DNA of 64,000 nt from the NCBI GenBank assembly GCA_024220505.1, contig JAKZZE010000017.1, positions 620,001 to 684,000 of the forward strand, given 5' to 3'. Position 1 is the first letter of the stretch; each line of letters begins with the position of its first letter. The notes beneath the pieces were generated by a model. That model had not been told where the DNA came from, did no database searches, and saw nothing but the letters and a program-made list of their open reading frames with translations. Shown one piece after another: positions 32,464 through 43,270 of this stretch. A program made the translations under genes and the position numbers. The stretch is from Rhizopus arrhizus. Taxonomy: Eukaryota > Mucoromycota > Mucoromycetes > Mucorales > Rhizopodaceae.

Positions 32464-33393
32464 AGCAAGTATGGATAGTTCTGAAAAGAATCCATCTTTA
32501 AAGGATTAACTTATTTGAAAGATTTCAATAAAGTATTGTTAATACACTTCAATTATCTATCATTACTACTGTCATACATATTTTATATGTATACTATGCA
32601 AGTTGAAGATATATTCATTAGAAGCTGATAAAGTGACATAATCATAATGTCTTATACAAAAATTCAAAATAGTATACTTCCAATAATATAACTAACAACT
32701 GCTCAATCATTAAGGTAGAATAAAATTCAATAAAGAAGTTTAACAGTAAGTATTTTGTTTAATGATCAAGAGTATAGGAATATGATCTACTCCTGCTTTT
32801 TCTTCTTTTGATTAATTTATATTATACGAACTTAAATATCATCAGCTTTAATCTATTACATCCAGCTTATTATTATTTGATAAACTAATAAGCAGTGATT
32901 ATTTGCGTCCTCAATGAATAGTTGAACGACAGTATCACCGTAAGTTTAATAACACTGAATTCTTTGTACAATGTTTCTCAATTCTGTAAAGCTATACCAA
33001 GATGAACATAATTTTATTTCTATAAGTTAAATGTGTAATAGATCAGTAGAGAAAAGTAATGTGTATTGATAACCTATAATAAAGTAGTAAAAGGTCGTCT
33101 TATTAATTATTTACATACCATTTTGAATTGGGAAATTTGTCTGTATTTGAATGCATACTTTTAAATTGAATTCACAACATATTGTATATTTTATATCATA
33201 AATACATGCAACTGTATATTTGAAAAAGATAACAGGCACTGTCAATAGTGTATTATTACATACTAGAAAATAATTGCGACCACCTTGAATGATTTTGCAC
33301 TTTCAGTTCATTAGCAGATGACAATAAACAATTTAATTGGATAATAAATGACGCAACAATAAATTGCATTTTTTTTTTATTCTAGAACAAACT
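32057..33393. other. Long AT-rich spacer with T35 tract
   Basis: T35 runs from 32428 to 32462. The remainder is very AT-rich with no open frame that looks coding. It contains the divergent promoters of the vigilin gene and the coiled-coil gene at 33394. Confidence 0.6.
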
Positions 33394-34307
33394 ATGCTTT
33401 TTCAATTAATAACATTCGTTTTTGCACTATCTCCAATCATAGTTATTTATTTCACAGGTGGATTCAATCAATCTAAAAATTCTACTCAACAAAAGAAAAA
33501 AAAGAACAAAAAGAAAAAGAATGGGCAGCAAAGTGTGTTAGAGGAGGAGAAAAAGACACCGCCACCGCCAACGCAGCAGCAGCAGCAGCAGCAGCAAGCA
33601 CAAAAGAATAAGAAGAAAAAAGGAAATGAGAAAAAGAATAACTTAAATGGACAAGAAGGCAAGGCTGGCAAGTTAGCAGAAAAGGAACAAGCCATAAAAA
33701 AGCAAGATAACAATGGACAAGCAATAAAACAAAACGTTAAAAAGGAGGAAGAAGTTAAACAAGAAAACAAAAAAGAGGATGCATTTAAACAAGAATCCAA
33801 GAAAGAAGAATCCAGAGAGATTGATGAACATATGGACCCCACAGCCCATTATGCCCGTGTAATGCGTATTAAACCGGAGGAAGAGGAAGAAGGGTGGGAA
33901 GCTGTACCTTATGAAGATGGATGGAATCAAGTAAAGAGTATGTAAACAAAGAAATGATAGCAAAAATATCTTTTCCCTTACCCTTTCTTTTAGATCGTCG
34001 TCCATTGCCTGTAAGTAACAACAATAATACAAATAGCGGTAATGTGAGCGTGATGAATACAAGACTCGATAAAAAGCAAAGAGAAAATGCAGCTAGAAGA
34101 GAAAAGCAAAAAGCTGCCAAAGAAGAAGCAGAAGCATTGAGATTGAAGAAACTCCGTGCCCATCAAAAGCAATTAGAAAAGCAAAAGATTGAAGAGTTTT
34201 ACTCAACTGGGAAAGGAAAGAATTCGCCTTGGGGTAAAACAAAGAGCTCAAAAGTACCGAATTCTACTGCGAGCATCAATGAATATGGGCAATTGATTTG
34301 GGATTAA
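33394..34307 (+). CDS. Membrane-anchored, lysine-rich coiled-coil protein (ER type?)
   Basis: Exons 33394-33937 and 33994-34307 give 285 residues. The first 25 residues (MLFQLITFVFALSPIIVIYF) form an N-terminal membrane anchor or uncleaved signal. Then comes a very basic and Gln-rich stretch (poly-Q8 in TQQQQQQQQAQKNKKKKG) with alternating Lys/Glu, a short conserved-looking block EEGWEAVPYEDGWNQVKNRR, a long charged helix (KKQRENAARREKQKAAKEEA), and the ending ASINEYGQLIWD. The combination recalls ribosome-receptor or LRRC59-like ER proteins with charged cytosolic tails, but I do not recognise the family. The start at 33394 is preferred because upstream there is only a T-run. Its stop is 22 bp from the stop of the convergent gene. 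Confidence 0.7.
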
Positions 34308-34329
34308 AATAGAATGTTTAATAAACAGT

Positions 34330-35427
34330 TTAGTTGACATAGAAAGGATGAGAATAAAATTCACAAGTTTCGTCGTGTTGAGTAGTTCCTGTCAATTTGT
34401 AGTAGAAAGCAGTGTCTTCAGCTTTAGCAGATTCAGGAATAGTGTCTTTAACGTTAAACATGTTGTGAACCAATTGACTGCCAGTCCAGCTGCTGTGAAT
34501 CAATTTGGATTCACGAGATTCAATATTGACAGAGTAAAGTTCCAAGGAAGTGATAGTATCAGTGTGGGCAGCAGTATCACGTTCTATCAAAATAATAAAT
34601 GAGAAAGAAAGTATAGAACACATCACAATTCCACTTACGAATTTGAACAGTGTATTGCTTGTCAACAGCGACCTTTTCACCAAGAGTAGGGGAAGTAAGC
34701 TCAACACCAAAACAACCGCGATCAATATTTTCACTCAATGACTTATATTCTTCTTCTTCAACAGCATTTGAGTGAGTAGTCTTCTTGGCTTTGAAAACCT
34801 TTGACATTAAAGTACAATCAGGACCTGCTGTGTTGTGGACCCAGACACTGTGCAATACATATTTGGTTAATGCCTTTACAAAAAAAAAAAAAAAATCTAA
34901 ATTACCGGAATTCAAATTGTCCAGGGAGCTTGAGTTTCTTGTACTTTGTTAAATCAACACTAAAATAGATATGAGCACAAGACAAGCAGAGAAAATATAC
35001 AATTTACGTTAAAGTAGCCTTCTTGTTTAATTTATAGCTACCAGTCCAGACAGTGCTAAGATAAGTAGCCTTTCCTTTACTGTTGATAGAGTAAGCATCA
35101 ACACCATTGATGACCTTTGCTTGAGCATTAGGCTTTCTTGCTATAAAAAAGTTTAATATATACATAGATTTGGTAGTAATGATGAATACATACTGACTGT
35201 AACTTTAATTTTCTTGGGATTTGAAAAAGTTTGTCCTTTTGTAGGACCAGTGACAGCAATTCCTTTATATACAGTTATTATACATTCAATACACACACAC
35301 CAATTTATATCTTACCACTGCAAAATTTCTTTAATGCACTGTCAATTTCATCTTGAAGTGAATCAGCTTGAACAAAGCTGATGGCAACAAGCGCAATCAA
35401 GCAACCAAGAAATAAAGATAATTTCAT
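34330..35427 (-). CDS. Secreted Kre9/Knh1-like (Ser-Thr-rich GPI family-like) protein
   Basis: Six exons (35316-35427, 35194-35262, 35008-35140, 34906-34959, 34639-34847, 34330-34583) with 48-58 nt introns give 276 residues. A signal peptide MKLSLFLGCLIALVAISFVQ ends at A-D. Two similar Ig-like units follow, starting GIAVTGPTKGQTFSNPKKI and GVELTSPTLGEKVAVDKQY, each continuing to a W-T-G (TVWTGSYKL; SSWTGSQLV). The pattern, a Pro-x-x-G start and a conserved W-x-G, resembles the Kre9/Knh1 N-terminal domain (cell-wall beta-1,6-glucan proteins). No GPI signal is seen at the C-terminus (CEFYSHPFYVN), so it is probably secreted free. The tandem duplication of the unit is my inference. Confidence 0.65.
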
Positions 35428-35799
35428 TAAAATAAATTAAAGAAAAGAAAGAAAAAAAGAAGATGTTTGAACACAATAAAAAGAGAAAGACCAGTTACAC
35501 AAAAATATATAAATAATTAAGAAAGACCTATTTTTAAACTAGCAAATTCTACTTTTGCTTCTCTTGAGCGATTGCAACCAGTTTTTACTTGAAAAAATGG
35601 ATCATAAATAAGCTTGTTTATAAAGTAAATTATAGATTAAGAAAGTCATCCACCTTTTCTCTTTCTTTATTTTAGGGCGTCCATAAAGAGATGCCGATGT
35701 TGTTACACTAATCATTTTCTGACTCTTTTCAATGACTGACCTGCAAAAACAAACGACATGAGAGATGAGGGAGGGGAAGGATAGGAAGAGGGCTAATTA
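35428..35799. other. Promoter of the secreted-protein gene and LINE flank
   Basis: AT-rich near the gene, GA-rich just before the LINE (35760-35795). No gene is seen. Confidence 0.5.
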
Positions 35800-38631
35800 A
35801 GGTTCTTTCCGACAAACTGTCTAACCAGTCTGTCAACGCAGTCACGCAGCGACTAAAAGGCATGGGATACGTCAGTAAATTTTGTCGCCCTTTTAATTGG
35901 CTGGTTAGAGTACCACGTAAATGTTTTTAAGGTTAAGAATAATGCTTTTATTTAAATAAAAATTCAAGAGTATTTATATATTGAAACTGAAATCATTTTA
36001 GAAGAACTCACAAGAAGAGTTGAATTGAATAGAAACTTCTAGAGAGAGTTCTCGATTTCAGACAGAAATACATGAAAAGGCAAGTCGGAATCTGAACCAA
36101 GTTACGACGAAACACTTTCGCTACACGACCACAGGCACCAGAGCCTCCTACCAAATTGAAAGATATACTCTGATCCCAAGCAGCGGTCAGGAAGCGAACA
36201 TCACCTATGCATGCCACTTTCGAATACAACATTCACAACAGCCAACAAGACAAAGTTATTCACTCTAAAGTGTGGAGAACAGGGACGTTCTCCAAGTAGT
36301 GTCCTCTTGGACATGACCGGTAGATCTGAATCGCCCGTGCAGATTATGGCCTTAATTGCGAAACAATTTCCATTATGAATCGCAATTGCAACTACCAAAA
36401 AAGGCAGTCGAAAAATCGCTGAAATCAACTTTGATCCCTTAGATCTTGCCATTGATCACATTTTTAAAGACGGCATTACTTTTGAAAATGATGCAGTTAG
36501 GCTTTTACCTTGTCGAGCCTTCGATCCAACTTTCCCTTTAGCTCGACTTTGACTATCCAATCTTTCCTTTCTTAAAGAGGATACCCCTAAGGAACAATTA
36601 AAAATGAGTTTGGAACTTTATGGCTCCGTTCTTGATTTGGGAATTCTACGAGAATCCTACACCGTCACTTATATGGGTATGGGCTATGCTATACTGAGCG
36701 TCCCAAAAAATGATGACAGATTTTCTCTTCTTTGTCACCATCTTCCTTGATACCAGTCAGAAGATGAAGAATTTTATGCTGTATGAAGTGACACACCCAC
36801 CTATTGTCGCTATTGTCATGCTGAAGGACATGCCGTCCCTGATTGCCCAAAAAAAACGTTCATCCCATGTTTGTTGGAATTGTCGCACTAGTGGCCATAT
36901 TGCTGCTGAATGCGCGAAAAGCAAGAATAAGCCATTTAAAAAGGCCAGGAAAACTCCTAATGCTCCACAGGACAGAGTAGCTCAAGATGAAGTCCAGTCG
37001 AGCCAAGCTTCCAATGGCATAGCTATGCCTAGCACCTCCCCCCAACCTCTCACTTCGAATATTATGAAACGTAAACGTTCTATTCGGAACGAATCTGGTG
37101 ATGACCCAAGGATTCATTCTTCTATTTTGCTAACAACTGAGGAGGACTCTATCTTAATATCTACTCAAGAGGTTTTGGGATCTCTCTTCACAACACCCAC
37201 TTAATCACAGGATGATATTCAAATGGAAATTAATGCTTGAAATATCAATAATTCACATGTTACTACAGTCATAGTTATTGTAGACCAAGCCACCAAGAAC
37301 ATTCCTTAGTCCCAGCATTAGGCTGCCATGAATGGCCACCTTAATGGTACCCCAGCAGGATATAACTTTCGACATTACTCTTTATATAATCTGGGATCAT
37401 CAATGCCAGAATGCACCCCTAGCGATCAGCAGCATGGCACCACAGTGTTCAACATTGATCGTGCTCTAACTCAGTCTTAGTAATATCAAATAATAGATCG
37501 AAAGAACTATTATTCAGCATTTCTTCATTGAACTGTAACAGTTTTGTGAAGATCCATGATACCCAAAAACAACCCAATTTCATACGTTATTTATGCTCTT
37601 TAAATTTCAACATAATGGCCTTTCAAGAAACACACACCACCACAGACCATGTAAACTTCACCAATGTACAATTTCAAGCATCTCAGTCCCTATGGACTCG
37701 CTATTGTAGCTTGCTTTCCTCTTCTTCCAACTATCAACTGTCAAACAACCTGATTCCGTCAAATCCTCGCATTATTCTATCCAAAATCAGTCATCCACAG
37801 AAATTTTGGACTCCTTTCCATGTACTAGTGGTTTATGCTCCAGCTTCAACAGGTAAAAACAGAAGAGAGTTTTTTGACTCTGTGTTAGATGCCCTCGCTT
37901 CTGTATCTGATATTGACCCTCGCCGGATCATTATCCTTGATGATTTCAATTATTCTTATCATCGTCTTAATTTGTCAACTCCAATATCTTTAATATGGAC
38001 AACATATCTAGAAGAACCTTTCTATAATGTGGTGCACAGTGGTGACAATAGTAATATACCAACTTTTTGCCACAATGATGAGATCTACTCTACCATCGAT
38101 TACATCTTCATTAATAATCAGATGCGCCCAATGCTTAGGTCTACAGATATACACCTATGACACTATTCATGGACAGATCATCAATTGCTCTCTCTTTTGA
38201 TTATCTAGGTCAAACTCTCACTGGGTTTGGTCTCTGGTGTGCCAACCCCATTTTGGCTTAACAAAAAGAGCACCGCATACAACTAAAGCAACAACTCACA
38301 GATATCGTATCTTTTTTGCCTACTCAGATGACTGCACAAGAATAATGGGGCTGCGTCAAATCTGAGACACAGCTATTTACTCAACGCTATGCAATTGACT
38401 ACATCAACTGGCGTAAAAAGTCAATTATGATCTTACAGCGCAAGCGCAATGCTTTTCTCCGAAGCCAGCTACCCATAGTCATACGATTACAGTGCCTTCC
38501 TGTTATGGACCAACAAATTGAATCCCTTCAACAAGAGTTGGTGGATATTGCAGCATTAAAGGCGGCAATGCGTTGGAGAGAACATGGAGAGAAATTGGCC
38601 GGTTATCTCAAGCGGATATATCGGGCACGAA
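35800..38631 (+). mobile_element. Decayed sister copy of the full-length LINE, 3' truncated
   Basis: Starts at the same 5' point as the intact copy (ggttctttccga at 35801) and follows it through ORF1, the ORF1/ORF2 junction and the endonuclease domain, then breaks off at about 38631 within the region before the reverse transcriptase; there is no A tail. ORF1 and ORF2 carry many nonsense changes (for example Trp to stop at 36748-36750) and small indels. A readable endonuclease remnant spans 37528-38160. A 271-bp insertion sits at 35854-36124, and a 173-bp segment (36917-37089) is identical to the intact copy. Confidence 0.9.
35854..36124. mobile_element. 271-bp insertion in the decayed LINE, possibly a solo LTR or small element
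   Basis: Comparison with the intact copy shows extra sequence between cacgcagcgac and cacaggcacc. The 5 bp before it (gcgac) and the last 5 bp (acgac, 36125-36129) differ by one base, compatible with a mutated 5-bp target duplication. The insert has a polyadenylation-like stretch (tttaaataaaa near 35955) but no clear TG...CA ends or TIRs, so the class is open. Confidence 0.5.
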
Positions 38632-38960
38632 CCATAAATTAAGCTCCTTTTGGAATGATAATGATGATCTGGGTGTAAGCTTGTTTACATTCTTTAGTTT
38701 TTGTATTTCATCTCTTATCTCCTTCCAAAGATCTTTGTCAAAATTATCTTGAAGCATTTTATACTCCAAGATTTTAACTTCCATCTTGAAGTATCGCATC
38801 CAGTCACCTTGATAGGCTGCTAAAGGTCCGCCATCGTATTTTTCAATAATGAAGTATTTCATTTCCTTGACAAAATTAGACTATGCAATTGACTTGCCTG
38901 CTTTTCCTGCCTTTAAGATTGCCGCTATGGCTTCTAGATACAGAAATAAATAAATGGCCA
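38632..38960 (-). pseudogene. Unidentified coding fragment abutting the LINE break
   Basis: On the minus strand the reading EAIAAILKAGKAGKSIA, one stop, then KEMKYFIIEKYDGGPLAAYQ continues to IQKLKNVNKLTPRSSLSFQ and is cut where the LINE sequence begins (38631). The helical, charged sequence looks coding, but I do not recognise it. It may be part of another mobile element that recombined with the LINE. Confidence 0.3.
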
Positions 38961-39339
38961 TTATCATTATATCCTTATCACATTAGTTTTAATTTCACGT
39001 ACCATTTTTATAACTAATTTTGTTGCGCGTATTACTTTAAGATACTTATGACTTTTGTAATTCTTTTGACAACATGAAGACAGCAGGTAAAAAAGATAAA
39101 AAAGATTTTACAAAGAAAACAATCTGGTCTTTGACCTGTATTCTGTTTGAACATTTACAAGTCACATATCCCCCCTTTTGCATGTAATAATTGTAACTCG
39201 GAATCCATCTATATCACCTGCTTACAGCATCACTTGTACAAATCATCTGCTTTATATCACCTATTGAATTCTGATAAAGTCATCCAAACGAATTCAAGAA
39301 CTGAACTTTAGTATTAATACCTGATGGGGATCCTATTGC
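38961..39339. other. AT-rich sequence, no gene seen
   Basis: No coding signal is visible before the LINE relic that becomes readable near 39340. Confidence 0.4.
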
Positions 39340-39897
39340 TTCTTTAGCTACCAAATGGTTTCATGATTCCCAGATATCTCATTCGTCTACGTTGCCGGTA
39401 TAATATCCTTGTGAAATTCCTTCTGTCTGGAGCCGTTTTTGGAAATCATCTATCCAGCACAGAGCTCATATGCTATTCTAGAGGCTCTATTATCACAAAA
39501 TGCCGTGTAAGGAACGTCTTCACCAGCTAATCCCAACCCGATTTCCGGATCCTGATTGTTTATATTGTGGCAGTGTCGATTCTAAAAACACTTTGTCTGG
39601 TCTTGTCCCTTCAAATGGAGCCTGGCAAACTATTTCGCGTTTTTCCCCTTTTCCGTTGACCCTGCCAAGTTGACCTATACTCTCATTCAATGCCCTTCTT
39701 CCTTAGTATTGAAGTCGCCCCTTCGCTCTCTGTGACCTCCTTGGATGTTATTGCTTGTGTTTTGCTCTCTCTATGGCAACTTCACTGAAAATTATCTCTG
39801 AAGACCATTATTTTTGGCCTCAGGAAGTGGTAGCAAGAGCCACTAGGCAAATCCTCAAGATTCACAAAGAAGACAATAGTCGTTCATCACAAGGTTA
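39340..39897 (+). pseudogene. C-terminal relic of a second LINE family
   Basis: Plus-strand readings, with frame changes, give DGDPIASLATKWFHDS, then FWKSSIQHRAHMLFYRLYYH, KMPCKERLHQLIP and CLYCGSVDSKK.HFVWSCPFKW. The C-x2-C...H-x4-C pattern and the FW...RLYY block correspond to the C-terminal zf-RVT region of the intact LINE ORF2 (FWKMPVSPESRSLWYRLFH; CKFC...HLFVRCPMKW), but the sequence is quite different, so a separate family is represented. The end at 39897 (HKEDNSRSSQG, stop) is probably the original terminus. Confidence 0.65.
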
Positions 39898-40458
39898 GTC
39901 CACAGGCTTCGCTACCCTACCTATTACCCCCGGCTTCGTTACTGTTATCAAACTTAGCATTGAATACAAAGCACATATAACCGGAAAAAAGACAAAAACA
40001 AAAAATGACTGTACTATCTTTACTACTTGTAATGATGTACGCCTTGTTGCACTTGAATAAATCATATGTATAAAAAAATTAAGCAAAAATGCAGAGTTGC
40101 TTCTCGATTCTTGATCTCATATTTCTCTTTTCGACTGCTTAATGAATTATGATCATTGTGAGTCGGGCAACTTAATGAAGAAGAATCTTGTCTTATGTAC
40201 ACCCAATCGCAAATTTTTATCCATCTTGGTATCTCTCCATTACATGTTAGTGAGATACGTGTAAACGTGTTTTGATATAAAATTCTTTATTATTCCTCTT
40301 GAGCTATTCTACAGGTTCTTATAAAAAGGAACTGCATTACGTAGTACTAGCTTGATCCAATCATAGATAATCGATTTAATTTGAAATTGGGCATTTCTAA
40401 TGAAATATCCAATGATACCCCCCGCCTTCATTTGAACCCAGAATCAATTGAGCTCGTC

Positions 40459-40505
<47 letters not shown>

Positions 40506-41204
40506 AAGTGCAAAGCAAGAATGACTTTCTATACATACATGGATCCATTAGACTTCAAATGAAGAACAAAATTCTAAAAAGAATATTACAAACCAATTAT
40601 ATAAAAGAAAATACTACATCATGCAACAGTCATGATTATGTATCCTAATCTCTTTGATATGGATTTTCTAATAAATAATGATAATACGATCACTGTTAAT
40701 TTAACAATTAAACTTTACAAATAAAATACTTAGAATGCAACTAATACATATTATTTTGTCACTTAAAAAGATTTGAACAATATACACTGTTCTAGAAATT
40801 CTTTTTTTTTTTTTCATATCGAATAATTTTTACATGAATGGTGCCAATAAAGAATATGTATTTCAGTAAATAAAACAAATTTGCATGTTCATTTAATAAA
40901 TTATTTCTCAACTAAACTTTGAAGAATAACCAAAAAAAAACTAGCGAATATTCAGAGACATCAGGTCATTTATGCGATGAATAGGAAGCTATTAAAATGA
41001 CTCAAAAGTTGCATTCTTACAAGAGATCTCCAATCAGTGGATAATGCAAATGTGTGTAAAATATCACTGAAACAGATATATAAATTAGGTAATTTTCATT
41101 GGATAACGTTGGTATACAAACCAATATAGTGATAATGACGACATTGAATAAATATTTGGGTTGCCATAACGACTTCCTTTCTTTTCTTCTTCATTTCTAC
41201 AAAA
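39898..41204. other. AT-rich spacer with T45 tract
   Basis: T45 at 40460-40504. No gene is seen. The last 100 bp are presumably the promoter of the gene at 41205. Confidence 0.55.
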
Positions 41205-42433
41205 ATGACAGGATATGTTATTTATGCTTGCAAATGTCTTAATGTAAATCTACAGTTGGATTACGAATATCTTTTGGATCAACATGAACATGATAGAACA
41301 AGTCACTTTGTTCAATTGGCAAATATATGTGGATGGCGATTTAAAGTGATCAAAGCGACCATTGTAACCCATTATTATGTTACACATGTTAATGCATATT
41401 TAATAGTTTATTTTTACATTAGAAATTTGAAGCTTTAATTCAGTCTTTTTTAAAGGAAGGTTGGCATACGATTCACTGCTATAATTGTTCATCCAACGTA
41501 TATTCTTTTAAGGCGACTTTTCCAGAAAGAGACATAACAGATGTACAAAATGAATACGTTGTTATTCATAAAGAATCAGTTGTAAATACTGTAAAATAAT
41601 AAAGAGAAGAGTAATTAATTATATTTTGTTTAGTTTAATGAAGAAGTTAAACAAATTCAAAAGAAGCCTAATTATTCCAACATTTTTCAAATTGTACTAA
41701 ATTCAGATTTACACACAGATTTTACAATTGAGCAACAGGGTAATTGAGATAACTTCTTATTTAAAATAGAACTAAATTGCTAATAGCAGAAACAAACGAG
41801 TTAAGCAAGCAAAAAAGAAATATTGAATTCATATTGAATCAATTCACACAAACACTAGAAAAGGAAAAAGAAGAGAAGATTCGAGAATATATTCAAGAAC
41901 AAACAATTCTATTAAAACGTGCTAAAGAAAAGGCGAAACATGAAAGTTTAATTCTTTATCAAACTATCAGGGAAGTCTCTCATCATCACGAAAACCCAGT
42001 AACATTGGATAATCACAAAGCACCTCCTTCTCTATCCATACATCCTTTATCTACTGCCGCTGTTTTTAATAATCCATTAAAAGCAGATCAGGGACAAGAG
42101 GATGATGAAGAAGAAGGAATGTTTGCCTTTGATGAGGATATGAATCATACATCAAGCCACAATGAATTAAAAAAGAACAATTCTGTACCGATGATACATT
42201 TCACAAGAGACAACAGATTTACTGCATATGATTTTACTGAAGCAGAGAGAGCCCTATCTTCCCAATTTGCTCCTTCAAGGAGGAAAACAATCCAACATCC
42301 TGGATTTTACAATGGAAATGTTATTCCTCCGCATATCTTGGCAGAAAATACAATTGTCAATGAAAAGGAAGCCTTGTTTGGCTCACTTCCAAATCAGAGA
42401 CGTACTAGTCACTGCAGGCCATTAATAGATTAA
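41205..42433 (+). CDS. Uncharacterised protein with CxC / CxxC pairs and coiled coil
   Basis: Four exons (41205-41363, 41423-41581, 41634-41739, 41787-42433) give 356 residues in one frame. The start MTGYVIYACKCLNVNLQL has a C-x-C pair and, about 65 residues later, HCYNCSSNVYSFKATFPE has C-x2-C, a plausible four-cysteine zinc site in a beta-rich domain. Residues about 140-200 are a coiled coil (QAETNELSKQKRNIEFILNQ, EKEKEEKIREYIQEQT). An acidic GQEDDEEEGMFAFDEDM follows, then a Ser/Pro-rich basic tail. I do not recognise the family; a fold like the GFA or Yippee zinc domains is possible but unproven. It is convergent with the Ras gene, stops 36 bp apart. Confidence 0.75.
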
Positions 42434-42469
42434 TAACAATAAAAGATAAGCTTTAATAAAAAAGAGATA

Positions 42470-43270
<801 letters not shown>

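Noticed and set aside
33482..34172. Minus-strand frames rich in Phe, Leu and Ser opposite the lysine-rich coiled-coil gene
   Set aside because: They are complements of poly-Lys/Glu/Gln codons and have no independent support.
35854..36124. Calling the LINE insertion a solo LTR outright
   Set aside because: The ends are not TG...CA and the duplication has a mismatch, so the class was left open.
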